DNA of 64,000 nt from Batkoa obscura (lineage: Eukaryota; Entomophthoromycota; Entomophthoromycetes; Entomophthorales; Batkoaceae): contig JASVEC010000008.1 of assembly GCA_030770535.1 (NCBI GenBank), positions 1,426,001 through 1,490,000 of the forward strand. Direction: 5' to 3'. Shown piece after piece: positions 11,792-22,470 of this stretch. Position numbers and translations under genes: made by a program. Position 1 is the stretch's first letter; each line of letters opens with the position of its first letter. The notes under the pieces were generated by a model that did no database searches, was not told where the DNA came from, and saw nothing but the letters and a program-made list of their open reading frames with translations.

Positions 11792-13386
11792 TTATAATTT
11801 ACTATTGATAATAGTATTATTGTTAATATCATTATTATTTTGAGTTAATATATTAACTGTAGTTTTTGAAATGGGTTCTAAAGCTTGAACATAAAGATGA
11901 GCTTTTTGAGATGAAGCTTGACCACGAAGATACCGAGCAGATATACCTTGAATAATAATTGAAAGCTAAAAACAATTTGATTAATAAAATAGATTAACAA
12001 TTTAACTTATCACTTCACTTACTCTAAAAAAAGAAAATGCTACACAAGCATTCCAATTCTTGATAGGATATTCTCGATTTGTTAATTGACAATAATATTC
12101 AATTAATTCTTCACGAAAATTAGGAGGTAATAATTCGGAATTATGCAAAGATTTAAAAAAATTTAAATTGGGATTTTGTTTTCCATAATCTTCTGAATAA
12201 AAAGGTTGTAATAAATTCGATAAATCAAATAAGGGATTTCCTAAAGTGGATAATTCCCAATCTAATATACCTATAATTTCATGACTATTTTTTTTATAGA
12301 TCTAAAATAATTTAATTAAAATAAGTAAATAAAATGGAAACTAGAATAATATCAAATTTCAACTTACCAAATTATCCACTTTAAAATCACCATGAATAAT
12401 AGATACCTTATCTTCAATAGGAAATTTTCCAAACAATTCTTTCAACTCATTCATTCTATATAATTGTTTTACCCCTTTAGTTTCCGCTTGTTTATCAGCT
12501 AATTTCAATAAATTTTGAATTTGTCTTGGATAATAATTCTTTAATGGTCCATAACTTTGTAATTCGGCGGATTTAATATCAACGGAATGTAACTTAGCCA
12601 ATACTTCAATAGCAGAATACCAACTACAATAGATTAAAGTTTAGTTACAGGTAAGGTGAGAGATTTATATGTGAATGAATAATATAATAATCATAAAAAA
12701 ACTTACATTTTCTTTCTTTCTTCCATTGTTTTGTGTTTCAATTCCACACTCTCATGAATATCACCTTCCACAAATTCCATAATCTAAATAGACAAAAAAA
12801 AGTTTATTAATATCCTTCTTATACCTCTTTTATCTATCTATCTATCTATCTCATAACCTTAATCAATTTAAAAAACTCACTTACATAAAATGGAGTACCT
12901 AAAACACTATTATCTTCACATAACAAATAAACTTTAGGTACAGGTACATTGGAGTGGCAATTTAATTGTTTTAATACTAAATATTCTCGCTCAATAGCAT
13001 GTGCTTTTTGACTAATTAAATTTCCAGGTGGTTTTTTACGTAAGACCCAACGTTGATTTCTAGGTAATAAAGAAATTAATACACGATTAGTCGAATAAGA
13101 GGTAGTAATGGATGGGAAAAAGAATTAATTGTTACTTACTTTGAATCCGATAACAAATAAGTGGGATTACTTTGACCTAATTTAAATTGATTTAATTTTA
13201 ATGGGGCTGAAAAATTATGGAGATGTTGAGCTAAATAAGATGCTAAATTCGATTCATTAAGTTGTTGTCTAAAAGAGAAATGGATGAGAAAATGAGTTTT
13301 TGGTTTATGTCTTTTTTTTTTAGTATAATTTAATTGTTATTTTTTTACCTGACTTCAGATACGTCTTGTCCATTCGGTTGACTCAT
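11792..13386 (-). CDS. APH-fold phosphotransferase, ACAD10/11 N-domain type
   Basis: Aminoglycoside-phosphotransferase-like kinase fold. Reading the minus strand from ATG at 13386: [12 protein letters not shown], then [15 protein letters not shown] (nucleotide loop), VLRKKPPG with the ATP-binding Lys, FYIMEFVEG at the hinge, [11 protein letters not shown] (the HGDxxxxN catalytic loop) and [17 protein letters not shown] (metal-binding Asp). Six exons with short introns end at a TAA near 11792. The RKKPPG and HGDFKVDNL blocks are typical of the N-terminal domain of animal ACAD10/ACAD11, which phosphorylates 4-hydroxyacyl-CoA for beta-oxidation. No acyl-CoA dehydrogenase domain follows, so this is a stand-alone version. 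Substrate is inferred from family only. One intron holds a short TATC repeat near 12830-12850. Confidence 0.8.
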
Positions 13387-13688
13387 TGTTGTTAAGTTTT
13401 TTGATTTATAATTAAAAAAGATAAAACAAACAAATAAAATTAGCTATTTTTAATAGCTTTTATTGTTTATGCACTCTACTTTGAATCATTTTTCTAATTT
13501 GAATTTTGTAACTTTGATTTTCATGTGATGCATTAAATTTTTTATTTGAAATCATTTTATTCTTAAATTTTATTAACATTGCTTGTTCTATAAAGAATAA
13601 AGAAATAAAAAATGAATACAATAGATCAACGATTAGCATACATACATGCATGCAAATAATAATTTATTTCTATAATAATTGATATTAT

Positions 13689-14910
13689 TTAACTATTCAT
13701 AATAGGGGAACACTAAAAGAAAAAAGATTAATTAACAAAGACATACATTAAATTCAAAAACTTACAAAAAACATCACGTTATCCATTGGTAACATATCAT
13801 CAATAATAAAACTAATAACTAAGAATCCTAATTCATTAATAATAATTTTAATTTTCTGACTTCCATTTAAACCTTGATAAATTTCCATTAAATGTTTATA
13901 TCGATAATAACCGATAATTCTTTCTTGTTGAGTAGCTAAAATAATCTCACTACATACACTATCGTGGTTGGAATATCCTACTTCACTTGACCAATATTCA
14001 TTGCTTCCTGAGACTATTAAATGAGGGTATTGATTACTAATACTTATACTAATAGTTTCGCATTTAGGATGTAACATATTTAAGGCATCTTTAAAATGAT
14101 ATGACTAATATTAAATATTATATTATTATTATTACTATACAAATATATATTATTAATAAATAAAAAACTTACATTAATTGTAATAGCGGCCATATTAATA
14201 GTATCCATTAAATAATAAGGGATTGGTAATTCACAATCATAAATAAAACATATAGTTTGAGTAAATATATTTTTATTTAAGATAGATAATGTTAATTGAT
14301 TTCCTACACTATCAAAATGAATATATAAACTTAATTTTTCTTGAAATAAAATCTTTTTCTCCAATCGATTTAACATTGGATTATTAATATCATGTTCTAC
14401 TGTGGATGCTAATTTAGGTTTTCCTTTAGACTCATCAGTGTATTTTAGAAAATCAATTCCTTTAATAAATTGTTCTAAATCTATACCAAAGTATAATTTT
14501 TCACTATTAGTTCCACTATAATAATTTAATTGTTCAAATCGTTCTTTTGTTATTCTAACTCGAAATTGCATAACTCCAGATAAATCTTTAACAAATTCAA
14601 TGCCTTTCGAACTTAACACACAGATCACTCGCTATAATTTATATTATTTTTTTATAAATTTTATTAATATTCTAATAAATTTATAAAATTAACTTACATT
14701 ATTATTATTATAAATCGGTTTTAATAAATCTAATAACAATTTAATATCTTTAATAATACCGGAAAAACTAGCTATTCCTTTTTGATTTAATTCTAGTTGA
14801 TATAATTCATATTCATTTATTAGTGTATTCATTTTATGTAATGCTTTATCTTTATGATGATTAATATTGTTATCTTGTTCATAATTATCTAAATAATCTA
14901 AAGGATTCAT
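13689..14910 (-). CDS. RAD1: Rad1/Rec1-type subunit of the 9-1-1 checkpoint clamp
   Basis: PCNA-like subunit of the Rad9-Rad1-Hus1 clamp, loaded at DNA damage to activate the checkpoint kinase. Exon 1 (start 14910) gives FSGIIKDIKLLLDLLKPI. Exon 2 gives CVLSSKGIEFVKDLSGVMQ and KLYFGIDLEQFIKGIDFL. These have the spacing of the first clamp domain of Rad1, with the helix that faces DNA. Exon 3 gives RYKHLMEIYQGL and INELGFLVISFII, as in the second domain. A final short exon (CSPIMNS) ends at 13689. All introns are of the GTAAG...TTAG type. An acidic, Asn-rich N-terminal extension of about 40 residues precedes the fold. The call rests on the LSSKGI and FGIDLEQFI blocks and the overall length (about 380 residues). 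Confidence 0.75.
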
Positions 14911-15786
14911 TTTTGCAAGGTGAAACTATTGAAAAGTAAAAAATATATATTAAAAAAGTATCAAAAAATATTAAAAACTTGAAATTATTTTTATTAAAAT
15001 ATCCTCATAATTCAGCTTAGTTTGATTCAACTCAATTAGCTAAGTAACTATATGATTTTTCTCAAAGTAGTAAGTGACAAAAAGTAAGATTAAGAATTAA
15101 ATTGTATTCAGCTATTATCCACATCAACAATAATATCTTGAAATATATTAATCAAATATATCATTTTTATCAATGTAATAAATAATACAAATTCAATTCC
15201 TAATTTTTACATTAGTATTTTATAAATCTTCTTCAGCATTATTACAAAATTTAACATTAGTATTTTAATATTTTATCTCTTATCTCTTATCTCTTGTTTA
15301 AATAAATTATAAAAAAAGTTGGGTTTAGTTTAGTCTTAATGCCCAAACACTAAGAAGTGTTGAGTTCAATAGAGAAGGTAAACTAATAAATCAGTAAACC
15401 AAATTCCGTCCCTATCTGGAGGAGATGCCAATTATCTCTCAACTCGTATCAACACAAAAGAAAAAATCAATGAGAAAATTAGTATTAATATAGAATCAAA
15501 TTGAAATTTGGATCAATTTTAAGTAGTGGGATATTGGAAAGTATTGATGGAATCAAGGGATAAATTTTACTAAAAATTTTATTGACTTTCCTTTTATAGT
15601 TAAATTAAAATTGATGATACCCCCACCCTTTTAGATATTAAATATGGGGAAGAAGAGGGTATATATATACATTTATTATTAAATGAAATGAATTTATTGA
15701 ACTTATATTTTTTTATTTTTTTTATTTTTTTATTTTTTTTATTTTTCTAAATAAGTTATTCAATAGTTTTTAATATTATACAAATA
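14911..15786. other. Intergenic, divergent promoter region
   Basis: Lies between RAD1 (-) and a GH47 gene (+). There is no coding exon. It contains a short TTATCTC tandem repeat near 15280-15298 and a T-rich ATTTTTTT repeat at about 15708-15746, just before the GH47 start. Confidence 0.55.
15708..15746 (+). repeat. T-rich tandem repeat in the GH47-1 promoter
   Basis: Four to five units of TATTTTTTT ending about 40 bp before the ATG. A poly(dA:dT)-like tract of this kind could keep the promoter free of nucleosomes, which is an inference. Confidence 0.6.
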
Positions 15787-18228
15787 ATGTTATTTAAAAG
15801 GTTCAGCCGATTAATAGCCGTTTTGTTACTATTCATCAGTTTAATCTGTCTACTTTTACTCATATTATCTTATCATAATCCAACATTAATATCATTAACT
15901 CATTCTAAAATTAATCAATATTTCATTAATCCTAATAATCCATATAATTTTAAATTACAATATCAACATTTTAATACTAAAAAATATTTAAATCAAAATC
16001 AAAGTTTATTAGATATTGAAATTAATAAATATAGATCAAATAAAGTTAAGGATGCCTTTATACATGCTTGGTTACCTTATAGAAAACAAGCGTTGGGGCA
16101 TGATAATTTAAAGCCAATATCAAAAAAAGTAAAAGATGAGTAAGTAATTATTAAAAAATATTATTAAAGAATATTAATAATAATAATATTATTATTTTAA
16201 ATTAATTAATTAATTTTATTTTTATTTAGTTGGAATGGGTAATATTAATTAGTTAAAATTTTAATTATAAAATTTTAATGTTATTGATTTAATATAAGAT
16301 GGGGTATAACTCTAGTAGATAGTCTAGATACCTTAATATTAATGAATTTAACTTATGAATATCAATTAGCATTATCTCAAATATCAACTATAAATTATAA
16401 AAAACAAGTAATATTAATACTATTTCATAAACTAATAATTAATAATTAATATTCTTATATTAGAGTGGTCAAATAATTGTATTTGAAACTATTATTCGAC
16501 ATTTAGGTGGTTTAATTTCCAGTTATGATTTAACGCAAGATACTATTTTATTAAAAAAAGCAATTGAATTAGCTGATATTTTATTACCTGCTTTTGATAC
16601 TCCATTTGGTTATCCAGTTCATTTATTAAATTTAAATAAGTAAATTAATATTATTAATTAATTTTAATTTCAAAGTATTAATAGAAGGGAATAATTTACT
16701 TAGAACTGAAAGAGAAAAGGAAAGTAAAAATGAGAAGATATGGACTAATAATTTAGCTGAGATTGCCAGCTTACAATTAGAATTTCATCGATTATCTCAA
16801 ATTTCTAAGAATTCTATTTATGCTAAGAAAGTAAGTTTAATTTATTTAATAACTTAAAATCTTATTTATTATTGATTTTAAAGGCCCAAACAATTATTGA
16901 TAATTTAGATAAAGCTAATAATAAGCAATATAATAACTATGGTTTATTTCCATTAGAATGGGATTTATTAAAAAATAAACCAATTACTGGTAATATAATT
17001 ATAGAATCTATTTATTATAATAATTAATTTTTTATTTCTTATTTTTTATTTCTTATTTTTTATTTCTTATTTTTTATTTAGATGCTATTTCTTTTGGTGC
17101 TTTTGGTGATAGTTTTTATGAGGTAAAATTAAGAATGAATTTTATATTTCTTATATAAAATAATATTGAAATTGAAATCTATTTAGTATTTATTAAAACG
17201 TTATTTATTAACTAAAAAGACGGAAGATCAATATAAAAGATTATGTAAGATTTTAACTATTTATCTTTTAAAAATTTAATAATATTATTTTAATTTTATA
17301 ATTAAGATACTTCCGCAATTGATTCTTTTTATAAATATGTATTAATTCAACGAGATGAAACTAATAATAATTTATTATTGATCAGTGATTTATATTCTTT
17401 AACTCATCCAAGATATGAAATGGATCATTTTGTAATTTAAAATTCAATCTCATTTAATTGAAAATAGCACTTAATTAATTAATATTCTCCTTTTATTTAG
17501 GCTTGTTTTGTGCCTGGTATGTTAATATTAGGAAGTATTGAATTAAATAGAAAATTAGATTTCTCTATAGCTATTGAATTATTACTTTCTTGTTATCAAT
17601 TATATCATTCCTCACCAATAGGATTAGCACCCGATAAAGTGAAATGGAAGCCAAGTTTTAAAGAGAGTATTGATTATAATCAAAAAGTAGGAAAAGAGGA
17701 CGATAAGCAGATGAATGAGAAAAAAGAGAAGGGGTGGAGTGGAAGTAAGGACGGAAGAAATGAGTATTTTCATTTAGATCCAAGTTATAGATTAAGACCT
17801 GAATTTATTGAGTCTTTATATTATGCTTATTATTTTACTAGAAATCCCATCTTTCAACAATGGGCTTGGGAAGTATTTGAGGTAATGAGTTAATAGTTTC
17901 ATTATATTGATAGATGAGTTTAATTTTTTATTATATATAGAATATTGAACAACATTGTAAAGTGGAATTTGGATATAGTGAATTAAATAATGTATTTAAT
18001 CTGAAATTTAATAATAAGACTAAATTTAATGATCGAATGGAAAGGTAAATTGAATTCAATATATATTCTAATTTAACAATTTTATTTCTTTTTTATTTTA
18101 GCTTTTTTTTAGCTGAAACTTTAAAATATTTTTATTTAATATTTAATATTGATTTAATTAATTTAAATGAATATGTTTTTACTACTGAGGCTCATCCTTT
18201 AAAAATAGATTTAAAAGTATTTAGATAA
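15787..18228 (+). CDS. GH47 alpha-1,2-mannosidase, type II membrane protein (copy 1)
   Basis: Trims alpha-1,2-mannose from N-glycans in the ER or Golgi. The N-terminus has a cytosolic stub and one membrane anchor (residues about 10-28, [19 protein letters not shown]), then a stem. The GH47 blocks follow in order: [82 protein letters not shown] and TTEAHPL, whose Thr binds calcium. The catalytic acids in [15 protein letters not shown] and LRPEF are present. About ten exons are needed; one is a 9-nt micro-exon at 16230-16238 (TTGGAATGG). A polar insert near residue 430 ([15 protein letters not shown]) is not seen in the second copy at 40413-42467. Intron 17028-17081 is a tandem TTTTTTATTTCTTA repeat. 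It looks intact. Confidence 0.86.
17028..17081 (+). repeat. Intronic minisatellite in GH47-1
   Basis: Roughly four units of TTTTTTATTTCTTA fill most of one intron and run up to its TTTAG acceptor. Confidence 0.7.
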
Positions 18229-18539
18229 TGAGATTTAAAAGTAATAAAAGAATTCGATATATTTTAAGTTCAAATTAATTTATTGAAGAAATTAAATTCA
18301 TTATCATTTTTAGATTCTAAATTGTAGTTGTGATGAGTATATGTCATTGAAATTTTAGTCATTGTTAAAATAAAGGGATTTCATCTCATTAGATAATTGA
18401 ATTTAAATATTCCAGCCCAATCAAATAGAACATTTCAAAAAACTTAGTACTTAAAGGGTAACAAATGGGCATAATAAAAATCAATCAAATTCAATAAGAT
18501 CAATAGAAGATTTTAATAAATAAAGGATAACTCAATACA

Positions 18540-18585
<46 letters not shown>

Positions 18586-19178
18586 CATATTAAAATACTA
18601 AATTTATTTATAAAAGTGAAAAGTAGGGTTATCGGATACCAAAATGATTCAAATGTAATTTATTAGTATTTTGTTAAATACTAAGCTATTTTTTAAGTAC
18701 CCGATTATTTATACTTCAACTCTAATAAAGAATTAAACGTTTAGAATTTTAAAAAATATAAAAATAATTAATTGAAGTTATCAAAATGTTGAGAATTTAA
18801 TAAATATTAAATACCGTACTATAAATAAGATAAGAATTAGTTTGCAATAAAATTCTAGCTTAATGAATAATCGTATCATTATATTGAAATTTCAGTGAGA
18901 ACTAAGGGTCCACACAGTTTTACTAATGTAGCAATTAAATTACAATAATCTATTTTAAAATGTACATTAATACCTCATGATAAATAGAAAAATAAACTAT
19001 ATCATAGGTAAAAATAATAACTCAACACTTTAATTTATTAAAAGTAAGTAATAAATTGTACCTATAGTATACGGTCTTAAAAAAAAAGAGTTATTAAATT
19101 CCAACATTTACTAATGTATAAAAGCAACCGTTGAGTCAATTATTTAATTATCATTTATTTTATTGAAAAATTTAGATT
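18229..19178. other. Intergenic, AAT microsatellite and start of right inverted-repeat arm
   Basis: No gene seen. It contains a TAA/AAT microsatellite at about 18540-18584. From about 18890 it is similar in reverse complement to the upstream region of copy B. The shared pieces are the ACTAAGGGTCCA block, a TACCTCAT block and a TATAAAAGC/CGTTGAGT promoter core near 19118-19140. Confidence 0.6.
18540..18584 (+). repeat. TAA/AAT microsatellite
   Basis: About 14-15 uninterrupted trinucleotide units in noncoding DNA. Confidence 0.85.
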
Positions 19179-19814
19179 ATGAAATTAAATATAATATTAT
19201 GCCCCTTGTTCACATTATATGTTACTTCACATATGGAAATTCAAAGTCCAGCCCCACGTCGTTCACAATACAGTCGGTATTATCGTTCTAGAGATAATGT
19301 TGATTGGGATTTAAATGCACCCCAAGGAACCTCTGGTCATTTTGATTACCGCTTCCCATGTAAAGGAGCACGACAAGGACCAGCCCAAGCTACATACGCA
19401 GCTGGTTCAACAATAGATGTTCAATTTGCTAACGTTTCTGGAGCTAATAAACATGATGGTGGTCATTGTCAATTTGGTATTTCCTATGACAATGCTAAAA
19501 CTATTGTTGTATTAAAAACAGTGATAAGAAATTGTTTTAAACAAGGCATTAATTTTGCAGTTAAAATACCAACGGATGCTCCACCTTCAAATAGTACAGT
19601 TTTAACTTGGACTTGGATCAATGCTGAAGGTAATCGAGAGTATTATATGAACTGTGCCGACATCAAAATCACCGGTGGTAAAGTTGGAGGCTCCATTACT
19701 GGACCTCAAAATTTGGTGGGTAATTTACCAGGTTATCCTTTATTCCCTGAATTTTATCAAGGTGATCGTAGGGAATTATTTGATAAACGTCCTATTATTA
19801 CTATTAAACCTTAA
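19179..19814 (+). CDS. Secreted AA11-like lytic polysaccharide monooxygenase (copy C)
   Basis: The 211-residue single exon has signal peptide MKLNIILCPLFTLYVTS, predicted N-terminal His18 in HMEIQSPAPRRS, NKHDGGHCQFG with the second brace His, GNREYYMNC with the axial Tyr, and the common C-terminal tail. It is the most divergent N-terminal half of the four (RDNVDWDLNAPQG, IRNCFKQGINFAVKI) and is richer in Arg. Its 3' end is nearly identical to copies A and B, and 19605-19711 is identical to 21359-21465 of copy D, so the coding region is a mosaic. A TATAAAAGC box lies near 19118. It is the inverted-repeat partner of copy B and should be a secreted copper oxidase acting on wall polysaccharide. 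Confidence 0.83.
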   Translation: MKLNIILCPLFTLYVTSHMEIQSPAPRRSQYSRYYRSRDNVDWDLNAPQGTSGHFDYRFPCKGARQGPAQATYAAGSTIDVQFANVSGANKHDGGHCQFGISYDNAKTIVVLKTVIRNCFKQGINFAVKIPTDAPPSNSTVLTWTWINAEGNREYYMNCADIKITGGKVGGSITGPQNLVGNLPGYPLFPEFYQGDRRELFDKRPIITIKP

Positions 19815-20756
19815 ATGTATTGATTCTTCTTTTATTTTGAAATGTCTAATAAACCTTTGTTTATTCATATAATATCTAGTAACTTTAATTACGTTTTATT
19901 TATATTTGATTTAAAAAAATAAAACCAAAAAATAGTCAAATAAGGTTTAATAGTAATTATTAGATTATACATTTTTCTGAAATAATTTAAATGCAAGATG
20001 ATATATTAAAGAGTCGCTTTTAAATAAAATAATATGTCACTATAATATAATTTTAACCTTTATAGTTATATTGTAGTAACTATTGGTATTATGGAACTAA
20101 AGTATAATTTACTATTACATTGTTGAATCAAATATTGAAATTTAATATAAAAGATAGTTTAAATATTAAGAATCTTAATTGTACTATTAACTCCCTTTTC
20201 TCAATAAAAATATTGGAAGTCATTAATATACTTGGACTTAACAATTAAACATGATTTATCATATGTATAGTTTTAAATATGTAACTTATAGAAATCTAAA
20301 ATCTGAAAATGTAATTAAGCTATAAAAAATCTATAAAAATGCAATTTAGCTATAAGAAAATAGTTATAAGGTGTATGATAAGTAAACCAGCTATAAACAG
20401 TATAATTTCAATTTAACAAAACTCATGAGACTAAAGGAAAGGCGACTATTTCAATATTAGGAAATAGCTAAAAATAAGGTTACCCTCAGCTAAAACCACT
20501 CATCATATATGATGTCCATATTATAGAAATTTTATAAGGTAGAATTTAAGGATAGTGATAAATTAAGTCACGAAGAAAGTTCATATATATAGTTTTAGCT
20601 TAAAAGAAGTATGAGATGATATACAGCAAATCGTACTAAACCATATGCTGGTTGGCTTATATTTTTAAGATAATTGTTACATATTTATATAACAAAATCT
20701 ATAAATAACTCACGCATGTTGATATCTTTTGCTGATATCCTTAAAGCCTTTCTATA
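19815..20756. other. Intergenic, duplicated noncoding DNA between copies C and D
   Basis: No gene seen. It is partly alignable with 6706-7845 in reverse complement. An ATTAAGCTATAAAAA...TTTAGCTATAA repeat lies near 20310-20360. Confidence 0.5.
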
Positions 20757-20854
20757 TGGGGATGTTTTTTTTGGTTTCATCACTTTTTCCACTTTTTAAG
20801 TGCTATTTGAGCAGAAAGATTGTTAGTAAAATTCTTAAACAGAAAAATACATCG
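20757..20854 (+). mobile_element. Fold-back MITE, copy 3, in an AA11-like promoter
   Basis: TGGGGATGT left end, degraded right end ACATCG, standard core. It sits about 10 bp upstream of the CCTTGTCAAATAATGAG block of copy D. The equivalent site in the promoter of copy A has no element. Confidence 0.88.
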
Positions 20855-20860
20855 TAATAT

Positions 20861-20932
20861 CCTTGTCAAATAATGAGAGTATATAAACTGTAAATTTTCC
20901 CACATTTCATTAGAATTAAGTATCATAAAAAA
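20861..20932 (+). promoter_or_regulatory. Core promoter of copy D, shared with copy A
   Basis: CCTTGTCAAATAATGAG, then AGTATATAAA about 45 bp before the ATG, then a leader CATTTCATTAGAATTAAG. It matches the copy A promoter almost base for base. Confidence 0.6.
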
Positions 20933-21568
20933 ATGAAACTTACCACCCTTCTATACTCCTTATTCGCATTATGTGTAACATCACATATGGAAATCCAAAC
21001 TCCAACACCACGTCGTTCTCAGTATAGTAAATACTATCAATCCAAGGATGACGTTGATTGGGACTTAAATGCACCACTTGGCAGTAATGAAGGCTTTGAT
21101 TATCCATATCCATGTAAAGGAGCTAAACAAGGACCTGCACAAGCCACCTACGCAGCTGGTCAAACCATCAGTGTGAAATTCGCTAACGCTGAAGGTAGCA
21201 ATAAACACGATGGCGGACATTGCCAGTTTGGTTTATCTTATGATAATGGTAAAACCATTGTTGCTTTGAGTACGATTATACGTGAATGCTTTAGACAAGG
21301 TATCACTTTCCCAGTAACTATTCCAGTCGATGCCCCACCTTCGGATACAGCCGTTTTGACTTGGACTTGGATCAATGCTGAAGGTAATCGAGAGTATTAT
21401 ATGAACTGTGCCGACATCAAAATCACCGGTGGTAAAGTTGGAGGCTCCATTACTGGACCTCAAAACCTTGTAGGGAATTTACCAGGTTATCCTACTTTCC
21501 CAGAGTTTTATGAAGGTGACCATCGCGAGTTGTTTGATAAACGTCCTATTATTACTATTAAACCTTGA
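20933..21568 (+). CDS. Secreted AA11-like lytic polysaccharide monooxygenase (copy D)
   Basis: The 211-residue single exon has signal peptide MKLTTLLYSLFALCVTS, mature His in HMEIQTPTPRRS, NKHDGGHCQFGLSYD, the axial-Tyr block GNREYYMNC, and the conserved tail ending RPIITIKP. It is the partner of copy A. It differs in the loop LGSNEGFDYPYPCKG, where the other copies have GTS plus His, and in YPTFPEFYEGDHRE near the C-terminus. Codon use is slightly more GC-rich than in copy C. A MITE lies directly upstream of its core promoter, so its regulation may differ from copy A. Probable extracellular oxidative depolymerase; the substrate is not known from sequence. Confidence 0.84.
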   Translation: MKLTTLLYSLFALCVTSHMEIQTPTPRRSQYSKYYQSKDDVDWDLNAPLGSNEGFDYPYPCKGAKQGPAQATYAAGQTISVKFANAEGSNKHDGGHCQFGLSYDNGKTIVALSTIIRECFRQGITFPVTIPVDAPPSDTAVLTWTWINAEGNREYYMNCADIKITGGKVGGSITGPQNLVGNLPGYPTFPEFYEGDHRELFDKRPIITIKP

Positions 21569-21712
21569 AATAAATGTACTAAAATTTATAATAAATCTTT
21601 AAAATGATTTCCGAATACACTATCAAATATATAATCATATAATGATTTAAATTTTAATAAGTGAAAAGATATTCAAATATTATAACCATAACGCTATTTG
21701 TAGCAAATAAAG

Positions 21713-21811
21713 GAGGATGTTTTTTTTTGGTTTCATTACTTTTTCCATTTTTAAGCGCTATTTGAGCGGAAAGATTATTAGTAAAATTCCTAAATAAAAA
21801 AAACATTCTCA
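21713..21811 (+). mobile_element. Fold-back MITE, copy 4
   Basis: Left end GAGGATGT, T-rich subterminal block, core AAGCGCTATTTGAGCGGAAA, right end ACATTCTCA. Both ends carry changes that keep them complementary (GAGGATGT versus ACATTCTC). Confidence 0.85.
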
Positions 21812-22108
21812 AATGTTTCTTTTGAATGCGTGTAGTTATTATCCTGAATAATTACTTTGAAATAAATAGATAAAAGTTAAGTAATTCTTTTACAAATGCT
21901 TTTTAATATAATACATATCATATATATCATATACAAATTTGATATATTTGCATCTTTTAGATAAAATTTAACTTTTTCACTCATAAAATCTTATTTCTAG
22001 TTAGGGTTTATAAAACCGCTAATAAATCAAATTTGATGAATTATTTTATCCCAGACTTTGGGGTATTAACATAAAATCGACTACAGTAACATGATGCCAT
22101 TTAATATA

Positions 22109-22206
22109 TGAGACTTTTTTTTTTGTTTCATTACTTTTTCCATTTTCAAGCGCTATTTGAGTGGAAAAATTGTTAGTAAAATTATTAAATAAAGAAATAT
22201 ATCCCT
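22109..22206 (+). mobile_element. Fold-back MITE, copy 5
   Basis: Degraded copy: left end TGAGAC, core CAAGCGCTATTTGAGTGG, right end ATATCCC, flanked by TA on both sides. Confidence 0.8.
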
Positions 22207-22470
22207 ATATTATAAAATGGTTATAGTTTTAATACTTTTGAATAAAATAGTGTAAAACGAAGTTCCAGAAATTATATTTATTTTAAGACCAAGTTTAAGT
22301 CTCTCCTATTTATAAACTACCTAATTAAGCAATAATGGAGCTATGAAATCATCCTAATAAAAGTTGATTTTAAATTTCATGGAAAAAGATTGGTTAAAAA
22401 ATATATTTTTTTACTTCATTAATTTCTTACAAAATAAAAAAGGGGGGGTAAAAAAAGATTTTAAATTTCA

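Larger units (their letters stand above)
18890..21568 (+). repeat. Right arm of the large inverted duplication
   Basis: Mirror of about 5996-8810. Copy C corresponds to B and copy D to A, with matching promoters and patches of intergenic identity (for example near 20395-20465, containing GAGACTAAAGGAAAG). The arm is interrupted by MITE copy 3, which the left arm lacks at the same site. Confidence 0.75.
21569..22470. other. Intergenic with two MITE copies
   Basis: No gene seen between copy D and the CRIB gene. MITE copies 4 and 5 lie about 300 bp apart in the same orientation. Confidence 0.6.

Noticed and set aside
13460-13651. 63-codon minus-strand frame between RAD1 and the APH gene
   Set aside because: Low-complexity F/L/K-rich translation with no splice link to either neighbour.
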